Program-made: the position numbers and the translations under genes
Shown here: positions 57,064 through 64,000 of the stretch, piece by piece
Layout of the letters: each line of letters opens with the position of its first letter
Position numbering within the stretch: position 1 is the first letter of the stretch
The notes under the pieces: generated by a model
Seen by the model: only the letters and a program-made list of their open reading frames with translations
Told to the model about the DNA's origin: nothing
Databases searched by the model: none
Source: Pseudoalteromonas piscicida
GTDB taxonomy: Bacteria > Pseudomonadota > Gammaproteobacteria > Enterobacterales > Alteromonadaceae
Length of the DNA stretch: 64,000 nucleotides
NCBI RefSeq assembly: GCF_002744175.1
Contig: NZ_NKHF01000037.1
Location: 1-64,000, forward strand
Direction: 5' to 3'

Positions 57064-59460
57064 TTATTGCAACTTATTATCTACAATTGGATAGTGATCC
57101 CATACTTGTTTTTCATTTAATGAACGAACCAGCTTAACGTATTCTGCGTGCGTCCAAGCCAGCGGTGTCGCTGAGTTAGTGCCTTCACCGAGCGTATAGT
57201 CAAAGGTATTTTTACCCACGCCATCCCATACTTGCTCTGGTAGCATCATGCCCTCGTTCGCAAAGTGCTCCATTGCTTTGACATACGTATTTTTTATTTT
57301 GCTCTGTTCATTAGCACTTAACTCACCGTCTAACAATGCCAGCGCAATATCATAATGGCCACGCTCACCGGTAAAGAATGGCCAAACACGTCCACGTTGA
57401 CCATCGGTATTCTGTCCACCTTCAGCGTAATTAGTGCCGCGCTTTTCGTCTTCACCATAACCATCATTACCATAACGGCGATAACCCGGATAGCTATTAA
57501 CATCACCATCAAACTTAAAGCTATATTTTACTCTTAGGTTTTCAGCAAGTGTCTCATCATCATATTCAGGCATTGTGGCTACAATACTCGGGGCATCTGC
57601 TGCTCTTACGCCATAGCGTACAAGCTCTAAGAAGCCACCATCAATAATCTGCTTCTTATCCATACCCTGTCGGCCATTATTTGCGTTTAAGGTTGTGCTC
57701 GAGTTAGGGTCTTGGTCTTGGCCAATACGGAAGAAGTAATGTCCATCACTGTGTTTACCTTGTAAGTTGCCTTTTGTGGTGAACATCAAGGCTTCAACTT
57801 CACGATTATACTGCTGTGCAGTTACAAGGAATTTTTCTGCTCCTGCTTTGTCACCAGCTAACTTTGCGATATCGCTGGCTGTTACTAAGCCTGAAATAAT
57901 GGCTGCAGTAGTCGATGGGGAATAGCCGTTTTGCTCTTCCCAACGCTCTTGCTGGGTCGCAGGCGGAGTGATTTGGGTGTCATTCCACAGTATTTTTGCC
58001 AGTCCACCATCAACTAAAAAGTTCGCGGCCGGCTTCAGCATTTTGTTGTACCAGTAAACCAACTTCTCATCGCTCAGTACACCTGCTTGCCATAGCTTCC
58101 ACGCAAGCATGATAGGCATTGCCGTTTGATCCAGTTGCACGCCCACCCACTCAAGCTCACCGTCAACATGAGTTTTTTGTAAGAACCAGCCCGTATCGCC
58201 TTGGTTGCCAGGTGTTTTGTCCGTTACTTGGACTTTTTCTAGGTATTCGAACGCAGTCAGTGCGGTTTGCTCATCACCCATTGCAAGAAATGCCATCGCA
58301 ACTTGATAAAAGTCACGTACCCACACTGCTTTATAACCCGTGTGACCTTGCTCCGCAGGTACTGTATCCCCCCAAGGATTTGATAAAGATGCGATCAAGG
58401 CACCTGCATGAGTTTTATCTTCTTGTGCCTTTAAAACAAGTGCACTGGTATAAAGCAACTTGCCGTTGTCAGTGGTGTTTGCGGTCATTGAATCAAGCGG
58501 TTTCAGGCTCGCGATATAGTCTTGCCACCCTATTGCCTCCCCTTCACCGTTGTAATCAGCCAGAACTTGAGTATATCCCTTGGCTAGAGAGGCTGCGCCT
58601 TCGGCAAAACTTTTTTGCTCTGAGCGACCAAAGCTCAAGGCTAAATCGAATGTATTGCTACCGTTTACAGGGCCTAAATTTGCTAGCCAATTTACATTGC
58701 CTGATGTTTTCCCAGTAGCAGTATACGCTTGAGCTAAACGGCCTGTAGACTCAAGCGATGCTAGATTATCGCTAGTGCCTGTAAAGCCAACAGATGCTTC
58801 AACAAAACCTGTTTTGCTTTGTAGCGATAGGTAATTGTCACCTTCCCATGCGAGTAGCCCTTGCTCTGTCACTTTTGCAGAATCATTTAACCCATTGTTG
58901 TTGACGTAGGGGTTAACATTCACGAATGCTTGAACCCCATCGAGTTCACTTTGCACTTTCGCTCTTACAAACAGCGTTTGGCCGTCAGGGTCGGTAAAAA
59001 TATGCTTTTCAAGCGTGAAGCGACCTTGCTTATCCCTACTTACAATTTTGTAAGCGAGGGATAGTGGGCGACCGTTATCGTCTTTGTGTAAATAATCTAT
59101 GCTGACAGCTAAGCTATCTGTATCAGATTCTTTAACCGCAAAGCCATCGCCAACAATAATAAATTGCATGCCTTTAATTTGCGCTTGGTGGATAAGGCCA
59201 AACATGGTTTCTGTGATCATACCTTTAGCAACAGAGAACCAAACCTTTGACACGGCTTTAGTAGCGGCAGCGTCACTATATTGCCCCGCTAGATAGGCTT
59301 CATAAGAGGTGCCAATGCCAGTTTTACCAGAGTAAGCCCAATAAGGTGTGACACCGGGTGCACCCGGTGCAATATGAGAGTCGCTTATCGATTGCTGACT
59401 ACCGCAACCGATAAGGCCAGCACTGACCAAAGCCAGCGCAATTGTTGAATACTTAATCAT
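57064..59460 (-). CDS. glucan 1,4-alpha-glucosidase (GH15 glucoamylase), lipoprotein
   Basis: 798 residues. The lipoprotein signal peptide ends LIGC (Cys about residue 19). An N-terminal beta-sandwich (about 30-280) is typical of bacterial GH15, followed by the (alpha/alpha)6 barrel. GH15 marks include KAVWVRDFYQVAMAFLAMGD, ELEWVGVQLDQTAMPIMLAW and the C-terminal PLAWTHAEYVKLVRSL with the probable catalytic base Glu. It releases glucose from the ends of starch and maltodextrins in the periplasm or at the cell surface. It is last in the operon amylase-transporter-glucoamylase, 10 bases after the transporter gene. Confidence 0.93.
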   Translation of the reverse strand: MIKYSTIALALVSAGLIGCGSQQSISDSHIAPGAPGVTPYWAYSGKTGIGTSYEAYLAGQYSDAAATKAVSKVWFSVAKGMITETMFGLIHQAQIKGMQFIIVGDGFAVKESDTDSLAVSIDYLHKDDNGRPLSLAYKIVSRDKQGRFTLEKHIFTDPDGQTLFVRAKVQSELDGVQAFVNVNPYVNNNGLNDSAKVTEQGLLAWEGDNYLSLQSKTGFVEASVGFTGTSDNLASLESTGRLAQAYTATGKTSGNVNWLANLGPVNGSNTFDLALSFGRSEQKSFAEGAASLAKGYTQVLADYNGEGEAIGWQDYIASLKPLDSMTANTTDNGKLLYTSALVLKAQEDKTHAGALIASLSNPWGDTVPAEQGHTGYKAVWVRDFYQVAMAFLAMGDEQTALTAFEYLEKVQVTDKTPGNQGDTGWFLQKTHVDGELEWVGVQLDQTAMPIMLAWKLWQAGVLSDEKLVYWYNKMLKPAANFLVDGGLAKILWNDTQITPPATQQERWEEQNGYSPSTTAAIISGLVTASDIAKLAGDKAGAEKFLVTAQQYNREVEALMFTTKGNLQGKHSDGHYFFRIGQDQDPNSSTTLNANNGRQGMDKKQIIDGGFLELVRYGVRAADAPSIVATMPEYDDETLAENLRVKYSFKFDGDVNSYPGYRRYGNDGYGEDEKRGTNYAEGGQNTDGQRGRVWPFFTGERGHYDIALALLDGELSANEQSKIKNTYVKAMEHFANEGMMLPEQVWDGVGKNTFDYTLGEGTNSATPLAWTHAEYVKLVRSLNEKQVWDHYPIVDNKLQ

Positions 59461-59470
59461 GTTGTTCTCC

Positions 59471-60970
59471 TTATTGAGCCTTGATAGTGACTCTTGAAAC
59501 AGCTAGTGCAGCGAGTAAAAATGACACGCCCCCAATAATCAGTGCGAATATCGGTTGATTGTCGAAACCGTGGCGTAAGATAAGCCCTAAAATACTGGCA
59601 GCAAGTAATTGTGGAATAACGATAAAGAAATTAAAAATACCCATAAATACTCCCATTTTATTGCTTGGGAGCGCATTACTCAGCATGGCGTATGGCAATG
59701 ACAAAATAGATGCCCAAGCAAAGCCAATTCCAACCATAGGGAGCCAAAGTAGTGTTGGGTCACCAATAAACTTAAAACTGATTAATGCAATTGCACCGAG
59801 TAATAGGTTCGCTGCGTGCGCCCCTTTGAGGCCAATATGCTTAACCATAAACGGGATCACCATGGCGGCGATTGCAGCAAAACCATTGTACGCGGCAAAT
59901 AACACCCCAACCCAGTCGGCACCATCGTTATACAATTTACTGGTTACATCTGAAGTACCATAATGGAAGCTAGTCACAGCTGAGGTGGTATAAATCCACA
60001 TAGCAAATAAAGAAAACCAGCTAAAAAACTGCACCGTTGCAAGTTGTCGCATGGTTTTTGGCATAGTGAATAAATCAAAAATAACATGATAAAAGCCGTT
60101 GTTTACGCTCTGCTTTCGCTGCATTACGTGAGCCACAACAAATACCAAAGCAAACGCAATCAATAAGCCACTTAATAAATAAAGTTCCTTTTCAAGGCTC
60201 ATCATCGCCACAGCAAGTAATACACTGCCCCCGAACATACCGGCTATTACTGAACCTTTTAAAAAGTTTACCTGTACGTTTGCTGCGCTTGTTTCTGTCT
60301 TTTGAGTTTGCGCTTTTTCAAATGCAGCTAATTGCGCTGGGCTATATTCTTTTGTTTTGATTATCGTCCACATTACAGATACAAATAAGATTGCACCTCC
60401 CCAGTAAAAAGCATATTTTACCGATTCAGGGATTTGACCTGCAGGAGCGGTATTGCTCACGTCAAACCAATTGGTCATCATCCAAGGGAGCGCCGAAGCG
60501 ACAACAGCACCAATGCCAATAAAAAAGCTTTGCATCGCATAGCCGTTAGCACGTTGCTTTTCATTTAGGTTGTCACCAACTAACGCTCGAAACGGCTCCA
60601 TTGTGACGTTAATCGATGCATCCATTACCCATAACATGCCAGCTGCAATCCAAAGAGTTGGTGAATTTGGCATAATGAACAGTGATAGCGTAGTGAGGAT
60701 AGCTCCCCACAGGAAAAATGGCCTTCTACGCCCCAGTTTACCCCACGTTCTATCGCTCCAATAACCAATAATAGGCTGAACAATCAGGCCCGTTAGTGGC
60801 GCGGCAACCCACAGAATGGGAATATCGTCCACCTGCGCACCTAAGGTTTGAAAAATTCGACTGACATTTCCGTTTTGGAGTGCAAAGCCAAACTGGATCC
60901 CGAGAAAGCCAAAGCACATATTCCATATTTGCCAAAAACTAAGTTGTGGTTTTTGTTGTTCTTGTTGCAT
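59471..60970 (-). CDS. MFS sugar:H+ symporter, SLC45/maltose-type
   Basis: 499 residues with 12 predicted helices. The first-loop motif GYWSDRTWGKLGRRRPFFLWG (with RxGRRRP) and the early PLTGLIVQPIIG are typical of the sucrose/maltose symporter branch of MFS (SLC45-like). It probably imports maltose or short maltodextrins into the cytosol, though glucose is also possible because glk is nearby. It starts three bases after the amylase stop and ends 10 before the glucoamylase, so all three are co-transcribed. Confidence 0.9.
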   Translation of the reverse strand: MQQEQQKPQLSFWQIWNMCFGFLGIQFGFALQNGNVSRIFQTLGAQVDDIPILWVAAPLTGLIVQPIIGYWSDRTWGKLGRRRPFFLWGAILTTLSLFIMPNSPTLWIAAGMLWVMDASINVTMEPFRALVGDNLNEKQRANGYAMQSFFIGIGAVVASALPWMMTNWFDVSNTAPAGQIPESVKYAFYWGGAILFVSVMWTIIKTKEYSPAQLAAFEKAQTQKTETSAANVQVNFLKGSVIAGMFGGSVLLAVAMMSLEKELYLLSGLLIAFALVFVVAHVMQRKQSVNNGFYHVIFDLFTMPKTMRQLATVQFFSWFSLFAMWIYTTSAVTSFHYGTSDVTSKLYNDGADWVGVLFAAYNGFAAIAAMVIPFMVKHIGLKGAHAANLLLGAIALISFKFIGDPTLLWLPMVGIGFAWASILSLPYAMLSNALPSNKMGVFMGIFNFFIVIPQLLAASILGLILRHGFDNQPIFALIIGGVSFLLAALAVSRVTIKAQ

Positions 60971-60973
60971 AGA

Positions 60974-62848
60974 TTACTTCTCTAGTTGATATACCGCACT
61001 GGCCAATGGTGCAAGGGTAATACTTGCCTTAACTTGTCCACCGTCTTTGCTCTGCTGTAATTGTAAGTTCGGGTGCGACTCTAGGATATCGCTATAGCGT
61101 CCTTGCCAATCTAAAGGCAAGTATACCGTTACGGTCCGAGAATTTTGCGCATCAAAATTGCTGGCAATAAGTAGCTTTTGTTGCCCTAACTGACGACCAA
61201 ACGCCATTACTTTCTCGATAGCGGTGGGATTGTTGCTATGTGTCACCACTTGGCTGTATTGCCCTGCTGCAATCGCGGGTTGCTTTGCCAAATTCAGTAA
61301 CTTAGCGTAGTAGTTGCGAAGCGATCTCTGCTCTTCACTCAACAGTGCGCCGTCGAACTTTCCATGGTTCATCCATTTTTGATGCTCGGGCACCCCAATA
61401 TAATCAAAAATACTGGTTCGGCTGGGACTGCCAAATCCGGCGGCCTCTGAGCCATCTTCCCCTACCGTTTGACCAAAGTAGATCATTGAGGGAGCCGTGC
61501 TTATCAAATGGCTCACCACCATAGCGGGTTTCCCTTTAAGCGCATCCCCGGCAAACTCTGGGCTGGCGATCCGTTGCTCATCATGGTTTTCTAAAAAGTG
61601 CAGCATATGAGGCGCGATATCTACAACTGATTGATGAATATCTAATACCGCTTGAGCATTACCCTTTCCTTGCATTAGGGCCTTCAAGGTGTCATAAAAA
61701 CCGACTTTATCGTAAAGATAATCCATCTTTCCTTGCTTGATGTAAGGTCGATACAAAGAAGGGTTATATACTTCGGCTAGCAAAAATGCTTCTGGATTTT
61801 TTGTCTTAATTGATGAGTTTAGAAAGCTCCAAAACTCTACTGGCACCATTTCGGCCATATCATAACGAAACCCATCAACCCCCTTTTCTAGCCAAAAATG
61901 GGTAATAGCTTGGAACTTGTACCAGCTGTCTGGTAGCTGTTTATGCTGCCAAAATTCAAAGTGCGCTTGGTATCCCTTTTCAGCATACTCATCTGGTAGA
62001 CGATCAAAGTCATAACTACCATCAGGCTTGACTCCATAGTTTACTTTGACGGTTTCATACCAGTCGTTAATATCTGGTTTTGCTGCTCGAGCACCATTTC
62101 CAGTCCACTTCGCCGGAATTTCAGAAAACTTGCCATCGGCAAGTGGATGCGGATCCCCCCCCAACACTTGGTAATTTTCACTGCTTGGTACTTCAAATGC
62201 TTGGTCAACGACGTAGTAGAAGTTATTGTCTCTTGCATAAGTGACTTGTGTGTTGTCGTTATCGCCAAAGTCTACTGTGCCTTTGGGTGCCCCCAAGGAT
62301 TGATAATTTCGGGCAACGTGATTCGGTACGATATCAATGATGACTTTGAGGCCAGCTTCGTGGGTGCGTTTGATTAACGCTTCAAACTCTGCAAGACGTG
62401 CTGAAGGATCGTTAGCAAGATCGGGGTTAACGTTATAATAATCTTTAATTGCATAAGGTGAGCCCGCTCTCCCCTTCACTACATCGGGATCATCTTGTCC
62501 AATGCCATATTTGCTGTAGTCGGTCACTAATGCGTGATGGAGCACTCCGGTATACCAAACATGGGTTACGCCCATGCTTTTTAATGACTCTAGTGCCGTT
62601 GGCGTAAAATCCGAAAATTTACCAACTCCGTTTTCTTCCAGTGTTCCCCAAGGCTTATTGACGGTTTTGGTGTTGCCAAACAACCGAGTAAAGACTTGAT
62701 ACACAACCGGCTTGCTCAATGGTGCAACTTCAGACTGTAGTGTCATTTGTTCTGATTTTTTATCAACCGGCTCTGGACTGCAGCCGACTAAGCCTACTGC
62801 CCCACCTAAAAGGGCTGACACAGCCAATAGTAAAGATTTATTTTTCAT
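60974..62848 (-). CDS. alpha-amylase family glycoside hydrolase (GH13), lipoprotein
   Basis: 624 residues with a lipoprotein signal ending GLVGC. All four GH13 conserved regions are present: VIDIVPNHVARN (region I), GFRYDMAEM with the nucleophile Asp (II), FLLAEVYNP with the acid/base Glu (III) and FLENHDEQR (IV). The C-terminal beta-domain ends AVYQLEK. It hydrolyses internal alpha-1,4 bonds of starch or maltodextrins outside the cytosol. It is the first gene of the three-gene operon; a 219-bp upstream region separates it from the halogenase gene. Confidence 0.94.
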   Translation of the reverse strand: MKNKSLLLAVSALLGGAVGLVGCSPEPVDKKSEQMTLQSEVAPLSKPVVYQVFTRLFGNTKTVNKPWGTLEENGVGKFSDFTPTALESLKSMGVTHVWYTGVLHHALVTDYSKYGIGQDDPDVVKGRAGSPYAIKDYYNVNPDLANDPSARLAEFEALIKRTHEAGLKVIIDIVPNHVARNYQSLGAPKGTVDFGDNDNTQVTYARDNNFYYVVDQAFEVPSSENYQVLGGDPHPLADGKFSEIPAKWTGNGARAAKPDINDWYETVKVNYGVKPDGSYDFDRLPDEYAEKGYQAHFEFWQHKQLPDSWYKFQAITHFWLEKGVDGFRYDMAEMVPVEFWSFLNSSIKTKNPEAFLLAEVYNPSLYRPYIKQGKMDYLYDKVGFYDTLKALMQGKGNAQAVLDIHQSVVDIAPHMLHFLENHDEQRIASPEFAGDALKGKPAMVVSHLISTAPSMIYFGQTVGEDGSEAAGFGSPSRTSIFDYIGVPEHQKWMNHGKFDGALLSEEQRSLRNYYAKLLNLAKQPAIAAGQYSQVVTHSNNPTAIEKVMAFGRQLGQQKLLIASNFDAQNSRTVTVYLPLDWQGRYSDILESHPNLQLQQSKDGGQVKASITLAPLASAVYQLEK

Positions 62849-62909
62849 AGTGTTGTCATAATGCTGTTTTAAAAGAGTCTACTTGCCTCGCCGAATGCAT
62901 AGAACCGCT

Positions 62910-62923
62910 TGCATACGTATTCA
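62910..62923. promoter_or_regulatory. candidate LacI-type operator upstream of the amylase operon
   Basis: TGCATACGTATTCA is a 14-base palindrome with a central CG and one mismatched pair, located 62 bases before the amylase start. Its form fits a LacI-family operator but differs from TGACACCGGTGTCA, so it may belong to the second regulator at 55989. It is a single instance, so the call is tentative. Confidence 0.35.
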
Positions 62924-63067
62924 CAGGGCTATTCGCAGTTGTAAATCTAGGCTTAGAACCAATCGATAACCGTCGTTAAGCACTACTCAACCTGAAATCG
63001 GGTTAAGAAGTTAGTTAACCGACTAAAATACCTAAACTCAAAGGCGTAATATCGCTCTAGCCAGAAG

Positions 63068-64000
63068 TTATTTATTCATTGTCGACGCAAGTGCGTCTAG
63101 TTCAGCCCTATGTGTTTTAAAGTTTAAACCACATCGACTTAGGTAATTTTCAATTTTCCCGACATCATGTTGCAAAGCTCGCGCATTACCTGGTTTGAGC
63201 TGAGCTTGATCTGGGTAGATCCCATAACCAGCTAATAAACAATGCCAACTAACAGAAGGGTAGTATTGATCGATATTTTGTCGTGCCAGTTCGTCTGACA
63301 GGTTATTTCCTGCGACCCATGTCTGTAAAACTTGAAAAAGTGAACGAGATAAGTTGTTATTATTTGCATTATCAAGCCAGTACTTTGTATCCGTTCGACT
63401 ATTTACGCGATAATGCGCAACGATATAATCTCTAATTGCTTGATAGCGAGCATTGATTGAGTGATTGTGCTTGTCTCTCTTGCCATCTGTGAATCCGGCC
63501 TCTTGGTAGCACTCAATAAAGCTCTGAACGGTTTCTTGCACTATGTGTAAAGCAGTTGCTTCTAATGGTTCAATAAAGCCTTGTGATAAGCCAATCGCAA
63601 TACAGTTATTTTGCCAATGCGTTTTGACCTGTCCTACTTTCATCTTGATATGGCGAGCTTCTACATCCGAGTCTAGCAACCCTAGGGCGGCTCTTAATTC
63701 TGTTTCTGCCTGATCCTGATCGCAATAACGCTGGCTATACACATAGCCATTACCGATTCGATTGGTAAGTGGAATATGCCACGACCACCCATATTTGCGC
63801 GCAACTGATTTAGTTTCAGAGCTAATAATATCGACCTGCTCTGTGGGCAGTACGACCGCAGCGTCATTAAACAAGTTATCGCCAAATGATTCAAAACCTA
63901 CGCCAAGCGCTTGTTGTAAGAGTAAACTCTTAAATCCAGAGCAATCAACAAAGATATCTCCTGTTATTTCCAAGCCCTCTGAAGTAATAAGCGCTGCGAT
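63068..64000 (-). CDS. tryptophan halogenase family protein (5' part outside the window)
   Basis: The C-terminal 310 residues are visible and the frame continues past base 64000. Motifs of flavin-dependent halogenases are GDIFVDCSGFKSLLL, YGWSWHIPL (WxWxIP motif), and IGLSQGFIEPLEATALHIVQ. The FAD-binding GxGxxG and catalytic lysine lie outside the window. In Alteromonadales and Xanthomonadales such genes often accompany TonB receptor and sugar loci rather than halogenated natural-product clusters, so its true substrate is uncertain. It ends 220 bases before the amylase operon, in the same direction. Confidence 0.88.
   Translation of the reverse strand: MAALITSEGLEITGDIFVDCSGFKSLLLQQALGVGFESFGDNLFNDAAVVLPTEQVDIISSETKSVARKYGWSWHIPLTNRIGNGYVYSQRYCDQDQAETELRAALGLLDSDVEARHIKMKVGQVKTHWQNNCIAIGLSQGFIEPLEATALHIVQETVQSFIECYQEAGFTDGKRDKHNHSINARYQAIRDYIVAHYRVNSRTDTKYWLDNANNNNLSRSLFQVLQTWVAGNNLSDELARQNIDQYYPSVSWHCLLAGYGIYPDQAQLKPGNARALQHDVGKIENYLSRCGLNFKTHRAELDALASTMNK

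Noticed and set aside
59352..59369. Perfect 18-base palindrome CACCGGGTGCACCCGGTG inside the glucoamylase gene
   Set aside because: It encodes the repeated residues APGAPG just after the lipobox, so repeat codons explain the symmetry. It also does not match the LacI operators.

Overview
The window looks like chromosome from a marine gammaproteobacterium of the order Alteromonadales, most like Pseudoalteromonas. The reasons are the moderately AT-rich base composition, the conserved metG / mrp / dcd neighbourhood, the use of TonB-dependent receptors, lipoprotein amylases and Entner-Doudoroff genes for glucan use, and abundant two-component and EAL signalling proteins. This is inferred from gene content. 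No 16S rRNA gene is present.

Layout. 1-5.7 kb: the 3' end of a tRNA, a frameshifted GNAT acetyltransferase, a quinone oxidoreductase with a small secreted protein, a secreted HExxH protein and a large hybrid histidine kinase. 5.8-12.4 kb: a TonB-dependent receptor, then a small oxidative cluster of an FAD oxidoreductase with one frameshift, an acetoacetate-decarboxylase-like protein and a small alpha/beta hydrolase. 12.7-17.9 kb: a periplasmic binding protein, YceI with cytochrome b561, and ccoG, which sits behind a recognisable sigma-54 promoter and a pair of palindromic sites next to a PAS/sigma-54 activator gene. 18-28 kb: rsmF, a possible small RNA, a YkgJ-type Cys-cluster protein, an RND efflux pair, alaA, a MITE-like repeat, an HPt protein, a DTW-domain protein and an HExxH protein. 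28-36 kb: an EAL phosphodiesterase, dcd-mrp and divergent metG, followed by a deletion scar joining an AraC-type fragment to a LysE-type fragment. 36-41.7 kb: a TetR / membrane fusion protein / ABC / permease operon whose ATPase gene is frameshifted, then ndh. 41.9 kb: an orphan RebB (R-body family) gene. 42-48 kb: a secreted amidohydrolase, a POT-family transporter and a large HExxH lipoprotein, then a 1-kb gap holding a decayed membrane-protein gene. 48.9-57 kb: adk, the edd-eda-gapA operon and glk with a LacI-family regulator; identical palindromes TGACACCGGTGTCA lie upstream of edd (two) and glk (one). 57-64 kb: a second LacI regulator, a glucoamylase / sugar-transporter / alpha-amylase operon, and a tryptophan-halogenase-family gene cut by the window end.

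How the genes work together. The right-hand 12 kb is one glucan-to-pyruvate module. Lipoprotein alpha-amylase and glucoamylase release glucose and maltose, an MFS symporter imports them, Glk phosphorylates glucose, and Edd, Eda and GapA run the Entner-Doudoroff route. The two LacI regulators probably control the two halves.

The most novel-looking signals are the sigma-54 circuit in front of ccoG, a short and a long copy of one TA-flanked inverted-repeat element, the orphan RebB with a start-less reading frame just upstream, and the acetoacetate-decarboxylase-like protein with an altered active-site lysine pair. Three single-base frameshifts in otherwise intact genes could be real decay or assembly errors. 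The sequence alone cannot decide.
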